Of a DNA stretch of 6,548 bases, positions 1-6,400 are shown one piece after another (within the stretch, counting starts at the first letter, position 1; every line of letters begins with the position of its first letter). Origin of the DNA: Thermoflexibacter sp. Its GTDB lineage: Bacteria; Bacteroidota; Bacteroidia; Cytophagales; Thermoflexibacteraceae. A program made the translations under genes and the position numbers. The notes under the pieces were generated by a model. It had not been told where the DNA came from, searched no databases, and saw only the letters and a program-made list of their open reading frames with translations. Location: assembly GCA_025455345.1 (NCBI GenBank), contig JALOMS010000275.1:1-6548 (forward strand). The letters are read 5' to 3'.

Positions 1-296
1 AACAATGCGACCACCGTCATAATGATAAAAGCAGGAAGCATCCAAATCAACAAGGTAAGCATAGCTAACTTAAAACCACCTCGCTTGTAGGCGATTGCCA
101 CTAAAGTCTGCGTAGAAGATGGACCTGGCAACATTTGGCAAAGAGCAATTAGCTCAGCTAATTCGCTTTCGCTGAGGTATTTTCTGCGATTTACAAGGTA
201 TTCAAAAAATAAGACAAGATGTGCTTGAGGACCACCAAAAGCACTAATAGTAATGAGAAAAACATCTCGTAAAAAAAGTTTATCTCTTTTACTCAC
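1..296 (-). CDS. chrA: Chromate transporter, ChrA/CHR family (N-terminal part, cut by window edge)
   Basis: This inner-membrane transporter belongs to the CHR family (Pfam Chromate_transp), whose characterised members export chromate, probably by proton-coupled antiport. Only the first 98 codons are in the window. The signatures seen are AFGGPQAHL at residues 19-27, the family hallmark, and LCQMLPGPSSTQ at about 52-63. These are followed by YKRGG (70-74) and a hydrophobic stretch at about 76-98 that starts the next membrane segment. The start is taken as GTG at 294-296. An in-frame TAA lies four codons upstream, and the only later in-frame ATG candidates fall inside conserved motifs, so GTG is the best choice. 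The gene is divergent from the zinc-ribbon gene at 581. Substrate specificity cannot be read from the fragment, because many CHR homologues are annotated only by family. The family call is secure; chromate as substrate is inferred. Confidence 0.9.
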   Translation of the reverse strand, partial: MSKRDKLFLRDVFLITISAFGGPQAHLVLFFEYLVNRRKYLSESELAELIALCQMLPGPSSTQTLVAIAYKRGGFKLAMLTLLIWMLPAFIIMTVVAL

Positions 297-580
297 CTCT
301 GTAAGTTATTGTTTGGGAAATAATATTTTTGACTATTCAAATGGCGTATCTACCGCTAAGGTAAACTATACATACCAGAAATAAAAGAAAATAAAGATAG
401 CAAAAGTAGTAATCCCGATTTAATGATTTGATTATTAAAATATTAAAAATCTCTTTTTCCTAAATTTTTACAAATTTACTTGAATTATTGTAAAAAAATA
501 TTCAACTTCGTGTATTATTATTGGGTTAAAATTACATGATTTAACTTTAAAACATCAATTTTTAATTGTAAACTTTTATT
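297..580. promoter_or_regulatory. AT-rich divergent intergenic region between chrA and the zinc-ribbon gene
   Basis: This 284-base stretch must carry the promoters of both divergent genes. For the chrA side, the minus strand reads TACTTTTG (plus positions 401-408), a full match to the Bacteroidota -7 box TAnnTTTG. It has no good TTTG partner at the expected distance, and it would give a leader of about 100 bases. For the plus-strand gene, the nearest candidate is TATTATTG at 516-523, one mismatch from the same box and with no well-spaced -33 element. I see no tRNA, clear operator palindrome or riboswitch fold. No reading frame here looks like a gene. Confidence 0.35.
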
Positions 581-1603
581 ATGCCCTCTTCATATCTCAA
601 TTTTAGGTTTCGGTATCTCGATACACAAGGCAAACCCAATTCTTTCTTTTATCGTCAGGCGCGCATTGACGAAGGGATAGGTATTCGTTTGGACACTGAT
701 ACTATTTCTATCGCAGATATACACGAAGTAAGTCGTTATGAAACACATATCGCTCTTATTTTGCGTCCGTATATTAGCTTGGGCAAGAGTATAGCAGACA
801 ATATTATTCCCAATACTTCCAGCCTCATCATAGAAGTAGCAGACGACTTAGCGGCGGATGCCAAGAGCGCAATAGACCAACACCGCTCTACATGGGAAGT
901 ATATCTAAAAAAAGATGAATTAATCAAACAAAATAAAGGCTACCTGTTCAAGGCGATGCAATGCCCAGAGTGTGAAGCATGGATAGACCAAACAGACATC
1001 AAAGAAACTCCTTATATTTATTGCAAATATTGTGAGATATTATTTGATAAACATAATGAGGTCATGCCCAAATCGGAAAACTACAAAGTTTGCTCTGAAT
1101 GTAATTATTATAATCGTGTCCAATCCTATCCCGAATTCCACTTTTATGCCCTGCCCTCTCATACGAAAGCAAAGTATCAAAAACATTACTGCTGTGATAC
1201 TTGCGCCCAACGCTATCACGAGCAGACCGCTTGGCGCAATGGCTTGTATTTGGTTGGGATTCCATTTAATATATACCTCAAAAACAAGATGTCCAAAGGT
1301 ACAAGCCAACTTTATGAAGGACTTACAGAGGCTAATCGGCTTGCTCAAGATGGAAACCTCAAAGAGGCTGATGTAATTTATAGTGCTTTATTGATGCGGA
1401 ATGAAACTCACCCTGGCATACTTTACAATTTAGGGCTGGCTCATTTCAAAGCGGCACAGGATAGCGATGAAAATAGAATTTTACATTTAGAAAAATCTTA
1501 TCGCTATTTTGAGAAATCCTTAGACATGTGCAGTAATTACCAGCCTACTTTGGACTTTCTAAAGTTCTACAAGGGATTGGTTTGGAAAGTACGCGTAAAC
1601 TAA
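581..1603 (+). CDS. Unrecognised protein with two zinc-ribbon-like modules and C-terminal TPR-like helices
   Basis: I do not recognise this 340-residue protein as a named family. Residues 1-90 look like a beta-rich domain of alternating hydrophobic strands, possibly PH-like, though that is only an impression. Residues 91-125 are charged and helical. Two cysteine modules follow. The first has C128-x2-C131 paired with C148-x2-C151. The second has C171-x2-C174 paired with C204 or C205 and C208. Each has the spacing of a four-cysteine zinc site. Residues 243-320 read as TPR-like helical pairs, with A/L/Y/A periodicity around GLTEANRLAQDGNLKEA, then LYNLGLAHFKAA, then YRYFEKSLD. There is no signal peptide and no credible membrane segment, so it is probably cytoplasmic. 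The combination suggests a scaffold or adaptor for protein or nucleic-acid binding, which is inference. It ends 82 bases before nuoL and appears to be transcribed separately. Confidence 0.85.
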   Translation: MPSSYLNFRFRYLDTQGKPNSFFYRQARIDEGIGIRLDTDTISIADIHEVSRYETHIALILRPYISLGKSIADNIIPNTSSLIIEVADDLAADAKSAIDQHRSTWEVYLKKDELIKQNKGYLFKAMQCPECEAWIDQTDIKETPYIYCKYCEILFDKHNEVMPKSENYKVCSECNYYNRVQSYPEFHFYALPSHTKAKYQKHYCCDTCAQRYHEQTAWRNGLYLVGIPFNIYLKNKMSKGTSQLYEGLTEANRLAQDGNLKEADVIYSALLMRNETHPGILYNLGLAHFKAAQDSDENRILHLEKSYRYFEKSLDMCSNYQPTLDFLKFYKGLVWKVRVN

Positions 1604-1621
1604 GGACTTTGTATTATTTCT

Positions 1622-1651
1622 TTTGCATATTTGCACAAATTTTATAGTTTG
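1622..1651 (+). promoter_or_regulatory. Possible Bacteroidota-type promoter for nuoL
   Basis: TTTG at 1622-1625 is followed after 19 bases by TA (1645-1646), then G and TTTG (1648-1651). The downstream box is TAnTTTG, one base short of the consensus TAnnTTTG; reading it from TA at 1643 makes it one base long with a 17-base spacer. Transcription would start near 1658, leaving a short leader before the GTG at 1686. This is a motif match by eye with no experimental support. Confidence 0.35.
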
Positions 1652-1685
1652 GTAAAATAAATCTATTATTAAAGAGTAATCTATT

Positions 1686-3779
1686 GTGAATCATACTCAT
1701 ATACTTATTTATAGCATCTCTTTATTCCCTTTTTTGTCTTTTCTTATTTGCATGATTTTTAGTAAACGCTTTGCTAATAGAGTTGCAGGGATAGGAACAG
1801 GTTTACTATTTTTCTCAATTATTTCTTCATTCTTATTCTTCTATGAAACATGGTTTTTAGATAAAACCTATTATTTGGTATTGCACTGGTTCAAAATTAA
1901 GGGCAAGACCTTTGATGTGCGTATTTGGATAGATAATACGTCTGCTTTACTCTTAATGTTAGTAAGTATTATTTCTTTCTTAGTGCATTTATTCTCATTG
2001 GATTATATGAAAAAAGATAAGCACTATGGTCGTTATTTTTCTCTTTTAGGGCTATTTACTTTTGCTATGCAGTCTTTATTATTAACCAATAACCTGCTGA
2101 TTATCTATATTTTTTGGGAGTTAGTCGGATTCTGTTCTTATCTTTTGATTGGGTTTTGGTATGAAAAGCAAACTGCCTCACACGCCGCCAAAAAAGCTTT
2201 TTTGATTAATCGAATAGGTGATACGGGCTTTTTATTGGCAATTGTATTGGTATGGTTTAAGTACCAAACTTTAGATATCCAATTACTTACCAATCAGTCT
2301 TTTGATGGAAATTTCATAGATATATTCATTGGATTGGGTTTTCTATTGGCTTTGTGTGCTAAGTCGGCACAGCTACCACTTTCTGTTTGGCTTCCTTCTG
2401 CGATGGAAGGACCTACTCCTGTATCAGCCCTGATTCACGCCGCTACTATGGTTGCCGCAGGGATTTACCTACTGATAAGGGTATATTTTATGTTGCCTAT
2501 TGAAATCCAAACGCTTATTGTAGTCATAGGTTCGCTTACCGCATTATTTTCAGCCTTTTCCGCACTTAGCCAGACAGATATGAAAAAGGTATTGGCTTAT
2601 TCCACGATTTCTCAATTGGGGTATATGACGGTGGCTATTGGGATAGGAGCTACCCAAGTAGCTCTTTTTCATTTACTTACTCATGCTTTTTTCAAGGCAG
2701 GTTTATTTTTAAATGCAGGTACTGTCATTCATTATACCCATGAACAAGATATGGAAAAAATGGGTGGACTAAAGAAAACAATGCCCCTCACATTCATCTC
2801 TTTCTCTATTTGTGCGTTTTCTTTAGCAGGCTTGCCTCTATTTTCAGGTTTTTTGTCCAAAGATTTGATTTTAAGCCAAGTATGGCTTTGGTCGGAAGAA
2901 AATCATTGGGGCTGGATAGTTTTAATTACTTTATTCATTACTTCCTTGATAACAGCTATTTATATTGGCAGACAATGGAGCATGGTATTTTTGAGAGATA
3001 CTTCTCGTGCCTATCCTGATACATTTAGTAATCGTCATTCAAATAGTATAACCGTAGCTTTGCCTTTGGTGATTTTGGCATTGGGTTCTTTGGGAATCAT
3101 ATTTTCTTGGAATCCTTTTGTTCCCGAACAAAGCTGGGTACTCAATACACAACAATACCAATCAAATCATTGGGTGAGTGTTTTTGCGTCTGTTTTGGCT
3201 TTGGCTGGTTTATGGATTGGCTGGTGTTTTTATAGTTGTAGAGAAGTGAGCCAAAATAGAATAGCTAATTGGATATTGAAATCCTCATTGTATCATTTTT
3301 CGTATCACTTCTTTTACTTAGATGCTTTTTACACAAAGCTAAGCAGGCAACTATTGGCTTGGACAAAAGCTAAAGTATTTAATATCAATGCTCTTAATAA
3401 CTTACACGAGGTCTATTTATTAGATGAAATAGGCTATATTGGTAGTGAGTCAAAAAAATTGGAGGATAAGAAATTACATAAATTATTTGATTGGGTTATC
3501 TTTGGATTTGTATCCGTATCTTTGGCGCAGAGATTAGCCCGTTTTGACCGTAAAGTAATTGATAAGATAGTGGATTGGACGGGAATAGGCTTAGTAACAG
3601 CAGGTTATATCTGTGCATGGATAGACAAAATAATCATAGACGGGTTGGTAAAGACTATAAGCTTATCTATGGGAAAGGTCGGAAAATTGACAAGGTCTAT
3701 ACAAAACGGAAAAGTACAAGTTTATTTTGCATGGGCAATGATAGGACTATTAGTAGTGATAATGCTAATAATATTTTAA
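1686..3779 (+). CDS. nuoL: NADH-quinone oxidoreductase subunit L (complex I antiporter-like subunit)
   Basis: NuoL is the distal membrane-arm subunit of respiratory complex I, an antiporter-like proton channel in the inner membrane that couples NADH-to-quinone electron transfer to proton pumping. The 697-residue product shows the charged residues expected along the channel: E145 in WELVGF, D179 in RIGD, K226 in CAKSAQLP, H251 in LIHAATM, K300/K301 in DMKKVLAYSTISQLGY, H329, H333 and K337 in HLLTHAFFK, and K392 in FSGFLSKD. About fifteen hydrophobic segments run from residue 6 to 515. The C-terminal part includes a long stretch (about 520-675) fitting the lateral helix, and a final membrane helix (about 679-697) after a motif like that ending NuoL and NdhF (GKVQVYFAW). 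This tail separates it from shorter DabB and Mrp relatives. It is longer than the E. coli protein (613 residues). The start is GTG, with a weak purine stretch (AAAGAG) about nine bases upstream. No nuoK or nuoM adjoins it, which is unusual. Confidence 0.95.
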   Translation: MNHTHILIYSISLFPFLSFLICMIFSKRFANRVAGIGTGLLFFSIISSFLFFYETWFLDKTYYLVLHWFKIKGKTFDVRIWIDNTSALLLMLVSIISFLVHLFSLDYMKKDKHYGRYFSLLGLFTFAMQSLLLTNNLLIIYIFWELVGFCSYLLIGFWYEKQTASHAAKKAFLINRIGDTGFLLAIVLVWFKYQTLDIQLLTNQSFDGNFIDIFIGLGFLLALCAKSAQLPLSVWLPSAMEGPTPVSALIHAATMVAAGIYLLIRVYFMLPIEIQTLIVVIGSLTALFSAFSALSQTDMKKVLAYSTISQLGYMTVAIGIGATQVALFHLLTHAFFKAGLFLNAGTVIHYTHEQDMEKMGGLKKTMPLTFISFSICAFSLAGLPLFSGFLSKDLILSQVWLWSEENHWGWIVLITLFITSLITAIYIGRQWSMVFLRDTSRAYPDTFSNRHSNSITVALPLVILALGSLGIIFSWNPFVPEQSWVLNTQQYQSNHWVSVFASVLALAGLWIGWCFYSCREVSQNRIANWILKSSLYHFSYHFFYLDAFYTKLSRQLLAWTKAKVFNINALNNLHEVYLLDEIGYIGSESKKLEDKKLHKLFDWVIFGFVSVSLAQRLARFDRKVIDKIVDWTGIGLVTAGYICAWIDKIIIDGLVKTISLSMGKVGKLTRSIQNGKVQVYFAWAMIGLLVVIMLIIF

Positions 3780-3844
3780 AAAACTGGGCAAAAAAAAGAG
3801 GAGTCTTAAGAATTATTTGTTTTTTTTAGAAAACTTTTATTTAT

Positions 3845-3879
3845 TTTGAAACAAAAATTTTAGACTTTTGCTATATTTG
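3845..3879 (+). promoter_or_regulatory. Probable Bacteroidota-type promoter for the HisA-like gene
   Basis: TATATTTG at 3872-3879 matches the Bacteroidota -7 box TAnnTTTG exactly. TTTG at 3845-3848 lies 23 bases upstream, at the long end of the known spacer range. Transcription would start near 3886, about 48 bases before the ATG at 3934. A second box, TAGTTTTG at 3881-3888, also fits TAnnTTTG but lacks a suitably spaced TTTG. The site supports separate transcription of the HisA-like gene from nuoL. The rest of the 3780-3933 gap shows only A- and T-runs and no convincing terminator hairpin for nuoL. Confidence 0.45.
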
Positions 3880-3933
3880 ATAGTTTTGATTGAGGCTTTT
3901 TATAAAATCTAATAATTCCATTATTAAAAAACT

Positions 3934-4656
3934 ATGATAGAAATTATCCCTTCTTTGTATATTTTGGAAGGCAAATGCGTCAAGGTGGAAAATGATGATC
4001 AAGGTATATTTGATGAAAGTCCTTTGACCGTTGCGGAAAGGTTTGAAGAACATGGCATCAACAAATTGCATTTGGTTGATTTAGATGGTGCTTTGGTTGG
4101 AGAAATCTTGAACTACCACATATTAGAAGTCATTGCCGAGCATACCAATCTATCAGTAGATTTTGGTGGCGGAGTGCATACTGACGGAGATATTAATAAG
4201 TGCTTTGAATTTGGAGCTAAACGCGTGCATATCAGTAGTATGGCAGTCAAAGACAGACAGTTTTTTGCTTCTTGTATTATTTCGTATGGTCGCTCAAAAA
4301 TGATACTAAGCGCAGATGTCATTAATGGCAAGATTTCTATTGACGGTCGTCATCACGAAACCAATGTAGATATGATGGAGCATATTGATTATTTTTATAA
4401 TCGCGGATTGCTTTATCTGAAATGTGCAGATATTACCAGAGATGGGACATTGGTAGGTCCGTATTTTGAAATGTACCAAGATATTCTCAAAAGTTTTCCT
4501 GACATCAGACTATATGCCGTAGGTGGGGTTCGCAATATGGACGATGTCAGACGCTTAGAAGACATAGGTGTATATGGAGTTATTATTCGCAAGGCACTTT
4601 ACGAAGGAAAAATCACACTCAAAGAAATTGAACAGTTTATCGCACAGCCTGCATAA
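3934..4656 (+). CDS. HisA-family TIM-barrel protein, probably not a standard HisA isomerase
   Basis: HisA converts ProFAR to PRFAR in histidine synthesis. This 240-residue protein is clearly in the HisA/HisF superfamily and of HisA length. Retained motifs are GKCVK (13-17), LHLVDLDGA (45-53), VDFGGG (75-80), AVKD (104-107), ITRDGTLVGP (167-176) and GVYGVII (212-218). Against remembered HisA sequences, several functional positions differ. The N-terminal PAIDL motif, whose Asp is a catalytic residue (D8 in Thermotoga maritima), reads PSLYI with Y9. The usual VxGW motif ends in GR (138-139). The phosphate-loop glycine in LGTAAV or GGSIAV is serine (S101-S102). The GKA loop near the C-terminus is RKA (R219). 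The second catalytic Asp (D128) and D170 remain. It has no histidine neighbours and its own apparent promoter and terminator. A diverged paralogue with a new or non-catalytic role is the best inference. A complementing true hisA elsewhere in the genome is expected. Confidence 0.88.
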   Translation: MIEIIPSLYILEGKCVKVENDDQGIFDESPLTVAERFEEHGINKLHLVDLDGALVGEILNYHILEVIAEHTNLSVDFGGGVHTDGDINKCFEFGAKRVHISSMAVKDRQFFASCIISYGRSKMILSADVINGKISIDGRHHETNVDMMEHIDYFYNRGLLYLKCADITRDGTLVGPYFEMYQDILKSFPDIRLYAVGGVRNMDDVRRLEDIGVYGVIIRKALYEGKITLKEIEQFIAQPA

Positions 4657-4657
4657 A

Positions 4658-4689
4658 AAAGGAGCTACTTCGTAAAAAGTAGCTCCTTT
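4658..4689. terminator. Strong hairpin terminator shared by convergent genes
   Basis: A perfect 13-bp inverted repeat, AAAGGAGCTACTT (4658-4670) and AAGTAGCTCCTTT (4677-4689), encloses a 6-base loop. On the minus strand the stem runs into six Ts (plus 4655-4660), the classic intrinsic form, so it suits the gene at 4710-5084 best. On the plus strand only three Ts follow the stem, making it a weaker but plausible end for the HisA-like gene, whose stop codon lies within the flanking A-run. It sits between convergent genes. Confidence 0.88.
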
Positions 4690-4709
4690 CAAACTAAAAT
4701 ATATTTCCC

Positions 4710-5084
4710 TTAAGGTTTCATCATAATGATTCTTGTGGTATAAATGCCTGACCCGCCGCTTGATTGGCTTACAATTCTATATCCTTCTTTGGCAAATAGA
4801 TTTAATCGGAGTGCGATTTTAGCGTCATTTTGCTTAATATTACCAAAATTTACCCCTACCATACTGTAATAGTTTTCTAAGTCAAATTCTTCACTTTTGC
4901 CATCAGGAAATGTAATGATACAACGAGAGCGTCCTGCACCGCCTTGTACAACAGATTCTAAGATATTAATATGAATGTACTTAGCTGTGCTGTCCTGATA
5001 TTTGGGCTTTTCCTTGAAAGCCGTAAAGACTGTAACACTGATACCAATAGCTAAACCTACCAATAACAAAATAATGTTTTTCAT
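4710..5084 (-). CDS. Small membrane-anchored or exported protein, resembling DUF4177
   Basis: This 124-residue protein is not a named gene I recognise. Residues 1-22 (MKN followed by a hydrophobic run) form a signal anchor or uncleaved signal peptide. There is no lipobox cysteine, so a lipoprotein is unlikely. The body at about 35-124 is probably periplasmic or outward-facing. Its end, around ALRLNLFAKEGYRIVSQS (91-108) and finishing IIMMKP, resembles the DUF4177 pattern, in which an LN..G.EGW/Y.. helix is followed by a closing strand ending near K. A glycine-rich patch (QGGAG 47-51; SGGSG 109-113) is also visible. The start is ATG at 5082-5084. A TTG three codons upstream (5091-5093) is possible but less likely. 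The gene follows uxuA on the same strand after 84 bases, with a possible promoter of its own, and ends 20 bases from the strong hairpin. Function is unknown. Confidence 0.75.
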   Translation of the reverse strand: MKNIILLLVGLAIGISVTVFTAFKEKPKYQDSTAKYIHINILESVVQGGAGRSRCIITFPDGKSEEFDLENYYSMVGVNFGNIKQNDAKIALRLNLFAKEGYRIVSQSSGGSGIYTTRIIMMKP

Positions 5085-5112
5085 AATAATCAAGAATTTT
5101 TAATAAAGTTGT

Positions 5113-5140
5113 CAATATAATATAACTAAATAAGCTACAA
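5113..5140 (-). promoter_or_regulatory. Possible promoter for the small membrane protein gene
   Basis: Read on the minus strand, TTG (plus 5138-5140) is followed after 18 bases by TATATTG (plus 5113-5119), one T short of TAnnTTTG. Transcription would start near 5106, about 21 bases before the ATG. This is a weak match in an AT-rich gap, so readthrough from uxuA is an equal possibility. Confidence 0.25.
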
Positions 5141-5168
5141 TATGTTTATAAATTACAAGTGAAAGTGG

Positions 5169-6335
5169 TCAAATAGATTTTGATATACCCATTTCTAATC
5201 CTCTCAACTCTGCCAACCCCCTCAATCGCCCAATCGCTGAATAGCCCGGATACGATTTTTTTGTCAAATCATCAAGCATTTGGTGTCCATGGTCGGGGCG
5301 CATAGGAATAGATACTCCTTTTTTACGCATCAACAAAACGATTTGTTTCATAACATTGTACATATCTGCATCACCTTCTAAGTGATTTGCTTCATAAAAA
5401 TTCCCTTCTTCATCTCTTTGAGTGCTGCGAAGATGCAAAAAATGAATATGCTCACCTAAACGTTGCACCATGCCAACCAAGTCATTATCGGGTCTTGCAC
5501 CATACGAACCTGTACAAAAACACAAACCATTGGCAGGTGATGGAGCCGCATTGAGCAACTCGACGGCATCTTGTTCTGTGCTTACTACCCTTGGCAAACC
5601 CAAAATAGGATAAGGAGGGTCATCAGGGTGAATCGCCATCTGTAAGCCAACTTCTTCTGCCACAGGAATTACTTGTTGCAAAAAGTAAAATAGATTTTCT
5701 TTTAATTTTTGGGCATCAATGTCTTTATAGCTATTCAAAGCATGAAGAATCTGCTCCGTAGTAAATCTTTCTTCACTACCAGGCAGTCCCAATAAAGCAT
5801 TTCTAAATAGGGTCTCTTTTTGCGCTTCTGACAAGGTTTCAAAGCGGCTTTGTGCTTTGGAGATTTGTTCGGGAGTATAATCTTTGTCCGCATGAGGTCT
5901 TTTGAGTAAGAAAAGGTCAAAAGCAACAAAGGCTGATTTTTCAAAATACAAAGCCTTGCTTCCATCTGCCAAAGTATAATCTATATCTGTTCGCATCCAA
6001 TCCAAAATAGGCATAAAATTGTAAGTAACTACTTTCAGACCACAAGTCGCCACATTTCTAAGGCTTTGTTTATAATTATCTATGTATTTTTGATAATTCC
6101 CAGTGCGTTTTTTGATTTCTTCGTGGACTGGCAGACTCTCTATCACTGTCCATGTCAATCCTGCTGTTTCTATTATTTTTTTATGCTTTTGGATTTCATC
6201 TATTGTCCAGATTTCACCTACAGCAATATGGTGTAAGGCAGTAACTACACCTGTAGCTCCTGATTGCCTAATGTCTTGTAAACTTACGGGGTCTTTTGTT
6301 CCAAACCAACGCATAGTTTGTTCTAAATTCGGCAT
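5169..6335 (-). CDS. uxuA: Mannonate dehydratase UxuA
   Basis: UxuA (EC 4.2.1.8) dehydrates D-mannonate to 2-keto-3-deoxy-D-gluconate in the cytoplasm, a step in glucuronate breakdown. The 388-residue product is full length for the family (394 in E. coli). Family motifs are QTMRWFGTKDPVSLQDIRQ (6-24), VTALHHI (31-37), ESLPVHEEIK (66-75), TYNFMPILDWMRTD (104-117), AIHPDDPPYPILGLPRV (234-250), LCFCTGSYG (271-279), HFLHLR (298-303), HLEGDADM (318-325), MRPDHG (345-350) and a C-terminal GRLRGLAELRGL (369-380). The metal ligands known from solved structures of the family correspond to H236, C274, H301 and D348, all present, so it should be active. The start is ATG at 6333-6335, giving the usual short N-terminus before the QTMRWFG motif. 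No uxuB, kdgK or uronate isomerase is visible, so its pathway partners must be outside the window or elsewhere. Identification is very secure. Confidence 0.97.
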   Translation of the reverse strand: MPNLEQTMRWFGTKDPVSLQDIRQSGATGVVTALHHIAVGEIWTIDEIQKHKKIIETAGLTWTVIESLPVHEEIKKRTGNYQKYIDNYKQSLRNVATCGLKVVTYNFMPILDWMRTDIDYTLADGSKALYFEKSAFVAFDLFLLKRPHADKDYTPEQISKAQSRFETLSEAQKETLFRNALLGLPGSEERFTTEQILHALNSYKDIDAQKLKENLFYFLQQVIPVAEEVGLQMAIHPDDPPYPILGLPRVVSTEQDAVELLNAAPSPANGLCFCTGSYGARPDNDLVGMVQRLGEHIHFLHLRSTQRDEEGNFYEANHLEGDADMYNVMKQIVLLMRKKGVSIPMRPDHGHQMLDDLTKKSYPGYSAIGRLRGLAELRGLEMGISKSI

Positions 6336-6367
6336 ATTTGTATTAGTTTTATATTTTAAATGTTATC

Positions 6368-6400
6368 CTAATTTAACTGTTATTTGATATAGTATTCAAA
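6368..6400 (-). promoter_or_regulatory. Possible promoter for uxuA
   Basis: On the minus strand, TTTG (plus 6397-6400) is followed after 21 bases by TAAATTAG (plus 6368-6375), one mismatch from TAnnTTTG. Transcription would start near 6361, about 26 bases before the uxuA ATG. The TTTG falls inside the end of the short frame at 6380-6460. The match is weak. No GntR-type or LacI-type operator palindrome is evident. Confidence 0.25.

Noticed and set aside
349..376. Short inverted repeats (TACC...GGTA type) in the divergent intergenic region considered as an operator
   Set aside because: Arms of four bases in AT-rich DNA are expected by chance.
1032..1376. Open frames on both strands inside the zinc-ribbon gene (plus 1032-1376; minus 1040-1348, 1062-1265 and 736-927)
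   Set aside because: They overlap a longer gene with clear cysteine motifs and have no recognisable motifs of their own.
2810..3019. Plus-strand frames inside or across the end of nuoL (2810-3019 and 3575-3829)
   Set aside because: They are out of frame with an unmistakable NuoL protein and read as Phe/Ser/Lys-rich shadow sequence.
3780..3840. A-run (about 3791-3798) and T-run (about 3821-3828) after nuoL considered as a terminator
   Set aside because: Beyond A:T pairing there is no GC-containing stem; CTTAAG is only a 6-base palindrome. It is not convincing as an intrinsic terminator.
3871..4331. Minus-strand frames opposite the HisA-like gene (3871-4071 and 4113-4331)
   Set aside because: They are antisense to a conserved TIM barrel and show no family motif.
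6103..6387. Plus-strand frame opposite the 5' end of uxuA, and the minus-strand frame 5735-5965 within it
   Set aside because: Both overlap conserved UxuA coding sequence in other frames and have no protein signature.
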